Origin: DASYTH01 sp045806965
GTDB lineage: Bacteria > Actinomycetota > Actinomycetes > Mycobacteriales > Pseudonocardiaceae
Direction of reading: 5' to 3'
DNA: 64,000 bases
Assembly: GCA_045806965.1 (NCBI GenBank)
Contig: JBJMIG010000001.1
Coordinates: 45,981 to 109,980, forward strand
Below the pieces are notes generated by a model, which was given only the letters and a program-made list of their open reading frames with translations, made no database searches and was not told the DNA's origin. Both the position numbers and the translations under genes were made by a program. Below, one piece after another: positions 25,864 to 36,041 of this stretch. How positions within the stretch are numbered: position 1 is the first letter of the stretch; each line of letters opens with the position of its first letter.

Positions 25864-26049
25864 ATCTCCTGCCCAAGGTGCCGAGCGAGGCTCATTGTCA
25901 AGGGTCGCGGCTCCCAACCCACGGAAACTCTCCACCCGGGCCGCGATCGCGAAGCGACGCGACGAAGGAGCGCCCTTGACCATGAGAATCGGCACCGCAA
26001 AATCCGCCCCGCCCCCACCCCGGTGAACCCCGCACAAGCCAACCAAATC

Positions 26050-26133
26050 GCCCGAGCGCGCAACTCAGTTGCCGGAGCGCAGAACTCAGTTGCCGGAGCG
26101 CGCGACTCGCATGCCTGAGCGCGCGACTCGCGA
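26050..26133. repeat. 21-bp tandem repeat, four units (site 2)
   Basis: Four 21-bp units of the same family as at 12341 end 4 bp before the methyltransferase stop. Two units carry AACTCAGTT and two carry GACTCGC in the centre; both versions are self-complementary around a central C, so arm changes compensate each other. Confidence 0.85.
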
Positions 26134-26137
26134 GGAG

Positions 26138-26767
26138 TTAGGGTTCGAACTCGAAGAGGTGGAGATCTGGGCGGTATGGCAACGGTGTGCCGGAGAACCG
26201 GTTGGTGCCGACGCCGATCCAGTTGTCCTGACCACCTTCGCACGCTATCTCGGCGAATCCGGCGTCGGTGAACCAGGAGCGGATGGCCGGGGTGAGGTCG
26301 GGAGGTTGGCGATGCCGGGTCCAGATTACGGTGGCGCCGGGGGCGCACAGATGCGGGAGTTCCACGATGGTGCGGCGGATGTCCGCATCGGTGATGTTGC
26401 CGAAGACGCCGCACACCAGCGCCAGGTTGACCGGCACGACGTCGGCGTAGGCGCTGGTGGCCGCCGCGTCGCCGGTGCTGACTCCGACGTTCGGGAACGG
26501 CGCGGCGGAGTGGCGGGCCTGGCCGGCGTTGTCCGGGTCGAGTTCGACCAGGCGAGCGTGCACGTCGTCGCGGCGGGGGTGGGTGGCGAGCACACCGAGC
26601 AGGTCGCGACCCTGGCCGGCGCACATGCTGAGCACCCGGATCGGACCGGGCGGCTGGGCGTCCAGCGCGTCGCGAATGCGCCGCTGCACCAACTCGAGCC
26701 GTTGGTGCAGCGACGATCGCGGATCGTCGTACTCGTCGTGCCAGGCTACCCAGTCCCGTGCCGTCAT
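26138..26767 (-). CDS. Class I SAM-dependent methyltransferase
   Basis: The 209-residue protein starts MTARDWVAWHDEYDDPRSSL and has the SAM loop VLSMCAGQGRDLLGVL, the acidic strand ARLVELDPDNAGQAR and LALVCGVFGNITDADIRRTI. The N-terminal HDEYDDPRSSLHQRL and CGVFGNI segments are typical of a small actinobacterial methyltransferase group of unknown substrate. The ATG overlaps the queA-like stop (ATGA). It is the last of four coupled genes (SDR, VOC, QueA-like, methyltransferase), so it may modify the product of the others. Confidence 0.87.
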   Translation of the reverse strand: MTARDWVAWHDEYDDPRSSLHQRLELVQRRIRDALDAQPPGPIRVLSMCAGQGRDLLGVLATHPRRDDVHARLVELDPDNAGQARHSAAPFPNVGVSTGDAAATSAYADVVPVNLALVCGVFGNITDADIRRTIVELPHLCAPGATVIWTRHRQPPDLTPAIRSWFTDAGFAEIACEGGQDNWIGVGTNRFSGTPLPYRPDLHLFEFEP

Positions 26768-27801
26768 GAGGTCGACGATAGCCGTTTCGGCAGCAGCAGG
26801 TTGACGTCGCCGAACTCGTGCCACAGGTAGCCGGTGGAGATCGCCTCGGAGTAGGCGTGGTCGAGCAGCGGGAGGCCGGCGATCGCGGTCAGCATGTCCA
26901 AATGGGACGCGCGTGGCTCGTGGAATCCGGTGAGCAGCCCGTCGATCGCCCGCACCCCTCGCTCGGGCGTCACGATCAGCTCGGTCCATCCGGCGGCCGG
27001 ACGGATCACTCCGGCCGGGGAGGCGGCGGATTCCAGCGCGCGTACCGCGGTCGTGCCGATCGCGATGACCCGGCCCCCCGCCGCTCGGGCCTGGTTGACG
27101 ATCCGCGCGGTGTGCGCGGGCACCACGTAGCGCTCCGGGTACGGACGCTCGTGGGCTTCCGGCGAGGCCACGCCGGTGTGCAGCAGCACCGGCGCGAACT
27201 CGACGCCGGCCGACACCAGCCGGCTCACCAGCCGGTCGGTGAACGGTCTGGCGGCGCTGGGCATCTCGGCGCTGCCCGGCGTGGTGCCGAATACCGTTTG
27301 GTAGTAGGACAGCGGCCAACGCTGCCGGACGTAGGAGTAGCGGATCGGCGCGCCGAACGTGGTGAGGTAGGGCAGCACCGGGGTGTCCAGCGACGCCACC
27401 CACAGCCGGCCGGCGGAGAACGGCGCACGCAGCGTGAGCGTCGCGTTGCCCGGCAACGGGTAGCGCTCGCCGGCCTGGGCCAGCGGGTACGGCTCGGTGG
27501 CCTTCCCGGTGTCGCGGCGCAACTCCACCAGCCAGGTGCCGTCCGGCAGTTCGGTGGAGAAGTGCACGGCCAGTGTCGCGCCGGTGACGCCGACCGCCGA
27601 TGGCAGCGTGCCCGAGGTGTTCACCACAAGCACGTCCCCGGGCCGAAGCAGGGCCGGCAGGTCGGTGAACCGGTGGTGCCGCAACGAGTTGTCCGCGCGG
27701 TAGCCGACAAGCAACCGGACCCGGTCCCTGGCCAGGCCGCGCGCCTCTGGCGGCTCGTGCGCCTCCGACTCGGCGGGCAGGGTGAACTCCAGGGTCGTCA
27801 T
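26764..27801 (-). CDS. QueA-like SAM:tRNA ribosyltransferase-isomerase family protein, diverged
   Basis: This 345-residue protein matches QueA over most of its length: the N-terminal RDRVRLLVGYRADNSLRHHRFTDLPALLRPGDVLVVN, IRYSYVRQRWPLSYYQTVFG and the C-terminal IAIGTTAVRALES. QueA moves the ribosyl group of SAM onto preQ1-tRNA. Here the strongly conserved PTAGLHF motif reads PSAARPF and the LHVGLGTF region reads LLHTGVASPEA, so key active-site positions have changed. Most actinobacteria lack the rest of the queuosine pathway. Overlaps of 4 bp with both neighbours tie it to the VOC and methyltransferase genes. A role outside tRNA is likely. Confidence 0.85.
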   Translation of the reverse strand: MTTLEFTLPAESEAHEPPEARGLARDRVRLLVGYRADNSLRHHRFTDLPALLRPGDVLVVNTSGTLPSAVGVTGATLAVHFSTELPDGTWLVELRRDTGKATEPYPLAQAGERYPLPGNATLTLRAPFSAGRLWVASLDTPVLPYLTTFGAPIRYSYVRQRWPLSYYQTVFGTTPGSAEMPSAARPFTDRLVSRLVSAGVEFAPVLLHTGVASPEAHERPYPERYVVPAHTARIVNQARAAGGRVIAIGTTAVRALESAASPAGVIRPAAGWTELIVTPERGVRAIDGLLTGFHEPRASHLDMLTAIAGLPLLDHAYSEAISTGYLWHEFGDVNLLLPKRLSSTS

Positions 27802-28175
27802 TTCTCGCTCCACACCATGACGGTCGCCCCGGCCGGGCCGGCGGCGGTGAACCCGTAGTGCCCACGCGGATGGCGATGGGGCCGAGGAACGCCACCGCCC
27901 CCGCCGGACCACCGGTCGTGGCAGTCGTCGACCTCGGACCGGCCCGCCACCTCGAAGGCCAGCACCGGCGGGTGCCCGGCGCCGGGGGAGACCAGTTCGA
28001 CGAACGCCCCGTCCGCCACGCGCAGCACCACGCCACGCTCGCCGTCCCGATCCCAACTGTCCACAATGGATAAGCCGAGGTGTCCGGTGTAGAACCGGGT
28101 GGCCTCGTCCAGATCCTCGACCTCGAACGGCAGCCACAGGGCCCGCACCCGCCCCGTGTTCGATGGTTCGCTCAT
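27798..28175 (-). CDS. VOC family (glyoxalase fold) protein
   Basis: The 125-residue VOC protein opens VRALWLPFEVEDLDEATRFYTGHLGLSIVD and ends HYGFTAAGPAGATVMVW, giving two half-modules of the fold. Possible metal ligands include the His/Glu positions near FVELVSPG and the C-terminal region. Its ATG overlaps the SDR stop and its stop overlaps the QueA-like start, both as ATGA. The reaction is unknown; the context suggests it handles the same small molecule as the SDR. Confidence 0.87.
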   Translation of the reverse strand: MSEPSNTGRVRALWLPFEVEDLDEATRFYTGHLGLSIVDSWDRDGERGVVLRVADGAFVELVSPGAGHPPVLAFEVAGRSEVDDCHDRWSGGGGGVPRPHRHPRGHYGFTAAGPAGATVMVWSEK

Positions 28176-28855
28176 GCGGTCACCGCGAGCTCGGCCAGCC
28201 GGACGCGACCGGAAGGGGGGCGGTTCCGGACCAGGTGCAGGAACGCGGGCACGACGGTGTCCGGCGACGGACGGTCACCGATGTCCTCGCCGGGGAAGGC
28301 CTCCTGATGCATCCTGGTCCGCAGGTCGCCCGGATCCGCCCACCACACCCGGACCCGCGGTTCCTCGGCGGCCAGGATTCGGCTGGCCTGCTCGATCGCG
28401 GCCTTCGCCGCGCCGTAGCCGCCCCATCCCTCGTAGGGCTCCACCGCCGCGTCCGAGGTGATGTTGACGACCGCGCCGGCTCGCTCGCGCAGCGCAGGCA
28501 GGGCGAGCTGGAGCAGCCCGAGCGGGCTGAACACGTTGACCTCGAACACCTCGCGCAGCACGTCGAGCGGGTAGCCGGCGAGCCGGGGCTGCGGGCTCGG
28601 GCCGAGGATGCCGGCATTGTTCACCAGCAGGTCCGGACCGCCGAGCTGCGCCGCGGCGGCGACCAGCGCGGCTCGATGGGTGGGGTCGGTGACATCGCCG
28701 GCCACCGTCCGCACGCCGTCCAGCCCCCCGGTCGCCGTGGCCAGCGCGTCCGCGTCGCGGGCGTCGACCACCAGCCGCCAGCCGGCGCCGGACAGGCCCG
28801 TGGCAAGGGCGAGCCCGAGCCCCCGGGACGCCCCGGTGATGATCGCGACAGCCAT
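28172..28855 (-). CDS. Short-chain dehydrogenase/reductase
   Basis: This 227-residue classical SDR starts MAVAIITGASRGLGLALATG, the Rossmann TGxxxGxG motif. LLVNNAGILG follows, then a catalytic Ser in VVNITSDAAV and the YGAAK catalytic Tyr/Lys pair. It uses NAD(P)H to interconvert an alcohol and a ketone. It is the first gene of the four-gene operon. The ATG at 28855 follows GAAAGGG. It faces the two-component system across a 172-bp region with palindromes. Confidence 0.92.
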   Translation of the reverse strand: MAVAIITGASRGLGLALATGLSGAGWRLVVDARDADALATATGGLDGVRTVAGDVTDPTHRAALVAAAAQLGGPDLLVNNAGILGPSPQPRLAGYPLDVLREVFEVNVFSPLGLLQLALPALRERAGAVVNITSDAAVEPYEGWGGYGAAKAAIEQASRILAAEEPRVRVWWADPGDLRTRMHQEAFPGEDIGDRPSPDTVVPAFLHLVRNRPPSGRVRLAELAVTA

Positions 28856-28944
28856 GGTGTTTCCCTTTCGTCGATCGCCGGTTGATCGTCCGATGTTCGG
28901 CACTGCACCCGACGCTAGGGCGCCGGGCCGGCGTTGCCATCGGC

Positions 28945-28966
28945 CCGAGGGCCGGCCGGTCCTCGG
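28945..28966. promoter_or_regulatory. DevR/OsdR-like palindrome
   Basis: A 22-bp palindrome with 20 of 22 symmetric bases (CCGAGG arms around GCCGGCC) sits 62 bp before the kinase start. Its core GGGCCGGCCGGTCC resembles the DevR (DosR)/OsdR box. A second perfect palindrome, GACCTAGGTC, follows at 28973-28982. Autoregulation by the adjacent response regulator is inferred. Confidence 0.5.
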
Positions 28967-29027
28967 TCTTTGGACCTAGGTCGCTGGCCCGATCCGTGCG
29001 CCGCCCGAACCCCGTACGGTTGGTGTT

Positions 29028-30161
29028 GTGACCGGGATCGATCGTGACGAGCTGCGCGAGGTGAGTGCCGCGGTGCTCGCGGTCACCGCGCACCTGTCCG
29101 TTCGGGACGTGTTGCAGACAATCGTCACCACGGCCCGGCGGCTGCTCGACGCGCGCTACGCCGCGCTCGGCGTGCCGGACAAGAAGGGCTCCTTCCGGGA
29201 GTTCCTGGCCGACGGGCTCACCGACGAGCAGTGGGCGGCCATCGGGCCGGTGCCGCGCCAGCACGGTGTGCTGGGGCTGATGCTCTGCGATCCGAACCCG
29301 GTGCGGTTGGCCAACATTCGCGACCATCCGCAGTTCGGCTGGTGGCCGGCGGCGCATCCGGAGCTGACCGACTTCCTCGGGATGCCGATCGTGGACGGCG
29401 AGGAGATCCTCGGCGAGCTGTTCCTGGCCAACAGCAACCGGCCGGGCGGGTTCACCGCGGCGGACGAGGAGCTGCTCCGGCTGCTCGCCGCGCACGCCGC
29501 CATCGCGCTGGTCAACGCGCGGCTCTACGAGCGCGGCCGGGAGTTGTCCATTGTGGAGGAACGCAACCGGATCGCCCGCGAGCTACACGACGCGGTGACG
29601 CAGAAGCTGTTCAGCCTGCGGCTCACCGCCGACGCCGCGATCGCGCTGCTGGCGTCCGACGCCGGGCGGGCCAAGGCAGAGTTGGACACGGTGCGCCGGC
29701 TGGCCGCCGAGGCGACCGAGGAGTTGCGCGCCATCGTGGTCGGCCAGCGGCCAGTGGACCTCACCGGTGACGAGCTGGATGTGGCGCTGCGCAAACAGGT
29801 TGAGCTGCTTGACCGGGTGCACGCGCCGGCCGTGCGGTTCATCGGCGGCGTCGTGCCGCGGCTGGACGACGCCGGGCAGCAGGCGGTGTTCCGGATCGCT
29901 CAGGAGGCAACGCACAACGCGCTGCGCCACGCCGGGGCCGGCCGGATCGACGTGGATCTCCGGTACCGCGACGGGGAAGTGCTGCTCGCGGTGACCGACG
30001 ACGGGCTCGGCTTCGACCAGCACGCGGCCGGCGGGGCCACCCGCAGGCTCGGGCTCGCGTCGATGCGCGAGCGGGCCCGTTCGGTGGGCGGCCGGCTGGC
30101 GATCACCTCGTCGCCCGGCAGCGGAACCACCGTGACCCTGGCGGTGCCGGCCGGTGTCTGA
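29028..30161 (+). CDS. GAF-domain sensor histidine kinase, DevS/OsdK-like
   Basis: The 377-residue cytosolic kinase has one GAF domain (about residues 25-165; LLDARYAALGV, FLGMPIVDGEEILGELFLAN), then a HisKA_3 dimerisation helix with H187 in RNRIARELHDAVTQKLF, and a HATPase_c domain with EATHNALRHAGA and DDGLGFD. This is the C-terminal layout of mycobacterial DevS/DosT and Streptomyces OsdK, which sense gases or redox through a GAF haem; haem binding here is not proven. The GTG start has TACGGT 7 bp upstream (leaderless). It overlaps the response regulator by 8 bp. Confidence 0.93.
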   Translation: MTGIDRDELREVSAAVLAVTAHLSVRDVLQTIVTTARRLLDARYAALGVPDKKGSFREFLADGLTDEQWAAIGPVPRQHGVLGLMLCDPNPVRLANIRDHPQFGWWPAAHPELTDFLGMPIVDGEEILGELFLANSNRPGGFTAADEELLRLLAAHAAIALVNARLYERGRELSIVEERNRIARELHDAVTQKLFSLRLTADAAIALLASDAGRAKAELDTVRRLAAEATEELRAIVVGQRPVDLTGDELDVALRKQVELLDRVHAPAVRFIGGVVPRLDDAGQQAVFRIAQEATHNALRHAGAGRIDVDLRYRDGEVLLAVTDDGLGFDQHAAGGATRRLGLASMRERARSVGGRLAITSSPGSGTTVTLAVPAGV

Positions 30162-30786
30162 GCGGATCCGGGTGCTCCTCGTCGACGACCATCCCGTGGT
30201 ACGGCAGGGACTTCGCACGTTCCTCGACCTTCAGCCGGACATCGCCGTCGTCGGCGAGGCGGCGGACGGCGGCGCCGGGGTCGATGCGGCCGAGGAACTA
30301 CGCCCCGACGTGGTGCTGCTCGATCTGCGGATGCCCGGTTCGGACGGTTTCGACGCGCTGCGCGGCCTGCGCGAGCGGGGTAACCCGGCCCGGGTGCTGG
30401 TGATCACCAGCTTCACCGAGCCGGCGGCGGTGCTTCCGGCGGTGCGCGCGGGTGCGGCCGGATACGTCTACAAGGACGTTGATCCGCCCGCACTGGCCGC
30501 CGCGATCCGCTCCGTGCACGCCGGCCACGTGCTGCTGCACCCGGACGTGGCGCGGCTGCTGGCGGCGGGCGAGCCCGGCCCGGTGGGCGCCGCGCTCACC
30601 GCTCGGGAGCGCGAGGTCCTCGCCGAGGTCGCCCGCGGCCGGTCCAACCGGGAGATCGCCCGCGCCCTCTCGCTCTCGGAGAAAACGGTGAAAACCCACG
30701 TCAGCGCCATACTCGGCAAGCTAGGAGTGCAGGACCGCACGCAGGCCGCACTGGCGGCCGTGCGCGGCGGTCTGGTCGACTCGTAA
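30154..30786 (+). CDS. NarL/LuxR-type response regulator, DevR/OsdR-like
   Basis: The 210-residue regulator has a receiver domain (RVLLVDDHP at the start, phosphoacceptor D57 in VVLLDLRMPG, Lys in YVYKDVDPP) and a C-terminal GerE helix-turn-helix (LTAREREVLAEVARGRSN through LSEKTVKTHVSAILGKL). The GTG start lies inside the kinase gene, so the pair is translationally coupled and is a cognate two-component system. It likely binds the palindromes at 28945-28982 and could control the divergent SDR operon as well. Confidence 0.94.
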   Translation: MSERIRVLLVDDHPVVRQGLRTFLDLQPDIAVVGEAADGGAGVDAAEELRPDVVLLDLRMPGSDGFDALRGLRERGNPARVLVITSFTEPAAVLPAVRAGAAGYVYKDVDPPALAAAIRSVHAGHVLLHPDVARLLAAGEPGPVGAALTAREREVLAEVARGRSNREIARALSLSEKTVKTHVSAILGKLGVQDRTQAALAAVRGGLVDS

Positions 30787-30795
30787 GCTTCGGCC

Positions 30796-31590
30796 ATGGC
30801 CACCCTGGTGTCGTTCCACGCGCATCCCGACGACGAGTGCATCGCGTGCGGCGGTGTGATGCGCAAGGCGTCCGAGGATGGCCACCGGGTGGTGCTCGTA
30901 GTGGCGACGCGGGGTGAGAACGGCGAGGTGCCGGACGGTTTCCTGGCCGACGGCGAGGAGCTGTGGCAGCGCCGGGTGATCGAGACCGAGGCGTCCGCGG
31001 CGATCCTCGGCGTGCACCGGGTGGAGTTCCTCGGCTACGTCGACTCCGGGATGATGGGCACGCCGGAGAACGACGCACCGGGCTCGTTCTGGACCGCGCC
31101 GGTGGAGGACGCCGCGGCGAAGCTGGCCGCGATTCTGCGTGCCGAGCAGGCCGACGTCCTCACCTGCTACGACGACTACGGCACCTACGGTCACCCGGAC
31201 CACATTCAGGTGCACCGGGTCGGCATGCTCGCCGCCGAACTGGCCGGCACGCCTCGGGTGTACCAGGCCACGGTCAACCGCGACCAGATCCGCAAGGGCC
31301 TGGCCGACCTGGGCGTGGAGGCCCCCGGGATGGACACGGCCAGCCTGCGCGAAGCCGTCATCGGAAAGCCGGAGGCGGAGCTCACCGCGGCGGTGGACGT
31401 GACCGCCTACCTCGAGCACAAACGCCGGGCCATGCGAGCGCACGCGAGCCAGATCAGCGAGCAGTCGTTCTTTCTCGCCATGCCGGACGAGGCGTTCCGG
31501 CAGGCGTTCGGCACCGAGTGGTTCATCCGCGCGGGCCACGGCCCGGGAATAACGGAAAAGGACCTGATGGCCGGGCTCACACCGTCCTGA
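30796..31590 (+). CDS. PIG-L family (LmbE-like) deacetylase
   Basis: This 264-residue zinc hydrolase has the metal motif HAHPDDEC (H10, D13) at the start and a second metal-binding segment, TYGHPDHIQVH. The family includes MshB and Mca of mycothiol metabolism and other N-acetylglucosamine deacetylases. The sequence lacks the longer lead of typical Mca and is closer to uncharacterised PIG-L enzymes, so I do not assign MshB or Mca. TAAGCT lies 6 bp before the ATG (leaderless). The 3' end overlaps a small antisense secreted-protein gene by 14 bp. Confidence 0.9.
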   Translation: MATLVSFHAHPDDECIACGGVMRKASEDGHRVVLVVATRGENGEVPDGFLADGEELWQRRVIETEASAAILGVHRVEFLGYVDSGMMGTPENDAPGSFWTAPVEDAAAKLAAILRAEQADVLTCYDDYGTYGHPDHIQVHRVGMLAAELAGTPRVYQATVNRDQIRKGLADLGVEAPGMDTASLREAVIGKPEAELTAAVDVTAYLEHKRRAMRAHASQISEQSFFLAMPDEAFRQAFGTEWFIRAGHGPGITEKDLMAGLTPS

Positions 31591-31819
31591 TCTCGCCGAA
31601 GCACACCACGTCGCCGAAGTCCCCCCGGCAGCCGGCGGGCCGCGCCAGCACCACGGTCTCGGCGGCGTCGCGGCCGCTCAGGCCCGGGGCCAGGTCCCGC
31701 GGGTTCGCCGTCGCGGAGCCCGGAACGAGCAGGGCGGCCAGCACCGTCACCGCCGACATGCCCGTTGCCATACCGAGTGCCGTCCTGCGCAGGGGCCGTG
31801 ACCTGATGTTCGTCATCAT
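31577..31819 (-). CDS. Small secreted protein of unknown function
   Basis: The 80-residue product starts with a twin-ATG and a basic n-region, then a hydrophobic stretch (LGMATGMSAVTVLAALLVPG) ending in SATANP, a good Sec signal peptide with cleavage after about residue 39. The mature part is only about 40 residues with two Cys (in PAGCRGDF and VVCFGE) that could form a disulfide. TAGCTT sits 6 bp before the start (leaderless type). It overlaps the end of the PIG-L gene on the other strand. I do not recognise a family. Confidence 0.6.
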   Translation of the reverse strand: MMTNIRSRPLRRTALGMATGMSAVTVLAALLVPGSATANPRDLAPGLSGRDAAETVVLARPAGCRGDFGDVVCFGEIRTV

Positions 31820-31871
31820 GGTGAAAAGCTACGAGCGGGATTCTCGGTGAGAAAGATGCCGACCGAATCTG

Positions 31872-33137
31872 TCACCCAGGTGGCCCGTCCGGTAGGTCTT
31901 GGCCAGCCGCCTCGGTCCGGTCCACCCACTGCCGGCGCAGCCCCTCGCGGAACCGGCGTTCCGGCGCGGTCACGTCCCCCGCCAGCGACACGTCGAGCGC
32001 CGCGACCGCCTCGGGATGGCGACCCTCGCGGGCGAGCAGTTCGGCGCGCACCGCGTGCCAGCGTTGGCTCGGCGGCACGGCGTCCAGCGCGGCCAGTCCC
32101 GCCGCCGCCCCGCTGGCCTCGGCCACCGCCACCGCCCGCGCCAACGCCGCCGCCGGGCCTGGTGCCACGCCGAGCAACAGGTCATAGAGCCGGACCAGCT
32201 CGGCCCAGTCGGTCGCCGAGTAGGACGGCGTGCGGGCGTGCTCGGCGGCGATCGCGGCTTGCAGCTGGTATACGTCGGCCAGGCCGTCGGTCTTCCGCAG
32301 TGAGTCGGCGAGCAGCGCGAACCCCTCGGCGATCAGCGCCGCGTCCCAGCGCGAGCGGTCCTGCGCGGCCAGCGGCACCACCTCGCCACCGGCGTCGGTC
32401 CGCGCCGGCCGGCGCGCCTCGGTGAGCAGCAGCAGGGCGAGCAGGCCAGCCACGGTCGGCTCGTCCGGCATCAGGTCGCGCAACAACCGGGCCAGCCGCA
32501 CCGCCTCCGCGCACACGTCCAGGTCCAGCACCGCGGGGCCGGCCCGCGGCGCGTGCCCGGTGGTATAGAGCGCGTGCACCACAGCACACACCGCACCGAG
32601 CCGCGCGGGCAGCTCGGTCGCGGCCGGCACCCGGTACGGAATCCGCGCCGTGGCGATCTTCTGCCGGGTTCTGGTCAGCCGCTTGGCGATGGCCGCCTCG
32701 GAGCTGAGCAGCACCTCGGCGACCGCAGCGGTCGACAGGCCACAGAGGGTGCGCAGGGCCAAGGCTACCCTGGCGTCGAGGGACAGCGCCGGGTGGCAGC
32801 AGGTGAAGATCAGTCGCAATTGGTCGTCGCGCACCACGTGCTCGGCCGGAAGCTCGCTTGTGGACAGTTCGAGCAGTTCGGCGCCATCGCGTTCCTTGCC
32901 GGCCCGGATGTTCTCCCGGCGCAGGAGGTCGATCGCCTTGCGCCGCGCGGCCACCGTGAGCCAGGCCCTCGGCTCGGCCGGGACGCCGGTGCGCGGCCAG
33001 TCCCGCAGCGCCGCGAGCGTCGCCTCCTGCACCGCGTCCTCGGCGACCGGCAGGCTGCCGACCGTCCGGACGAGGGTGGCCAGCAGGCGCGCACCCTCGA
33101 GCCGGACGGTGTCGGCCAGCCGGTCCCGCGCGGTCAA
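31872..33137 (-). CDS. ECF sigma factor, ECF42 type with C-terminal TPR-like extension
   Basis: The 421-residue protein has sigma region 2 (LVRTVGSLPVAEDAVQEATL, PRAWLTVAARRKAIDLLRR), region 4 (ALRTLCGLSTAAVAEVLLSSEAAIAKRL) and a long C-terminal helical extension of about 230 residues. The extension carries AAQDRSRWDAAL, the conserved ECF42 motif. ECF42 factors lack an anti-sigma factor and are encoded with a DGPF protein, as here. The TTG start overlaps the DGPF stop. The signal it responds to is unknown. Confidence 0.92.
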   Translation of the reverse strand: MTARDRLADTVRLEGARLLATLVRTVGSLPVAEDAVQEATLAALRDWPRTGVPAEPRAWLTVAARRKAIDLLRRENIRAGKERDGAELLELSTSELPAEHVVRDDQLRLIFTCCHPALSLDARVALALRTLCGLSTAAVAEVLLSSEAAIAKRLTRTRQKIATARIPYRVPAATELPARLGAVCAVVHALYTTGHAPRAGPAVLDLDVCAEAVRLARLLRDLMPDEPTVAGLLALLLLTEARRPARTDAGGEVVPLAAQDRSRWDAALIAEGFALLADSLRKTDGLADVYQLQAAIAAEHARTPSYSATDWAELVRLYDLLLGVAPGPAAALARAVAVAEASGAAAGLAALDAVPPSQRWHAVRAELLAREGRHPEAVAALDVSLAGDVTAPERRFREGLRRQWVDRTEAAGQDLPDGPPG

Positions 33138-33481
33138 CGGTAGACAAGCACCGGACGAAGCTCGACGACGCCGTTCCAGGCCGCCGGGATCCGCGCGGCG
33201 ATCGCGACCGCCTCGTCCAGGTCCGCGGCCTCCAGCACGTAGTAGCCGGTCAGCGCCTCCTTGGTCTCCGCGTACGGGCCGTCCGCGGTGACTACCTCGC
33301 CGTCCCGCGTGCCGCGCACCCGGACCGTGGTGGCGGTGCTGGTCGGGTGCAGCACCGCGCTGCTCACGATGCTCGCCGCGGCATCCCGGCCGAACACCCG
33401 GTACTCGGCCAACTCCTCGGCGTGCTCGGGCGCCGTCCAGTCCACGTCCGGCGTGTAGGTCATCGCCAGGTATTGCGCCAT
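33134..33481 (-). CDS. DGPF (YCII-related) domain protein, ECF42 partner
   Basis: This 115-residue ferredoxin-like-fold protein starts MAQYLAMTYTPDVDW and has the motif VVTADGPYAETKEALTGYYVLEA, where the family DGPF reads DGPY. It is always found next to ECF42 sigma factors and is a target and possible modulator of them. It is first in the two-gene operon and overlaps the sigma gene by 4 bp. GAGGAGCGGGAC precedes the ATG. Confidence 0.9.
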   Translation of the reverse strand: MAQYLAMTYTPDVDWTAPEHAEELAEYRVFGRDAAASIVSSAVLHPTSTATTVRVRGTRDGEVVTADGPYAETKEALTGYYVLEAADLDEAVAIAARIPAAWNGVVELRPVLVYR

Positions 33482-33520
33482 GTCCCGCTCCTCACCGTTG
33501 CGTCGGGCACATTCTCGGCC

Positions 33521-33538
33521 CGTCCTGCTGTCAGGACG
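33521..33538. promoter_or_regulatory. Inverted repeat upstream of the DGPF-ECF42 operon
   Basis: CGTCCTG and CAGGACG form a perfect 7-bp inverted repeat with a 4-bp spacer, about 40-57 bp upstream of the DGPF start and 53 bp after the end of the GH1 gene. It could be an operator of the operon or a weak terminator for the GH1 transcript. Confidence 0.4.
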
Positions 33539-33590
33539 AACGGCGCCACCCGGTTCGGGACATCCGGGGTCCGGTCCTTCCGGCCGGTGC

Positions 33591-35003
<1,413 letters not shown>

Positions 35004-35015
35004 GATCCCATCCTC

Positions 35016-36037
<1,022 letters not shown>

Positions 36038-36041
<4 letters not shown>

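Larger units (their letters stand above)
25698..26137. other. 440-bp noncoding region upstream of the HNH gene
   Basis: This gap between the HNH gene and the methyltransferase operon holds the HNH promoter region, a perfect hairpin (25841-25863) and four units of the 21-bp tandem repeat (26050-26133). It is less GC-biased at third positions than coding DNA and I see no convincing ORF. Readable frames here are parts of over-long open frames. Confidence 0.6.

Noticed and set aside
25698..26624. N-terminal extension of the HNH protein by about 300 residues.
   Set aside because: The extension passes through tandem repeats, a hairpin and the methyltransferase gene on the same strand in another frame; DUF222-HNH proteins are normally 400-450 residues.
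30796..31590. Specific assignment as mycothiol conjugate amidase Mca or MshB.
   Set aside because: The metal motifs are shared by all PIG-L enzymes and the sequence does not show the Mca-specific N-terminal and loop segments I know.
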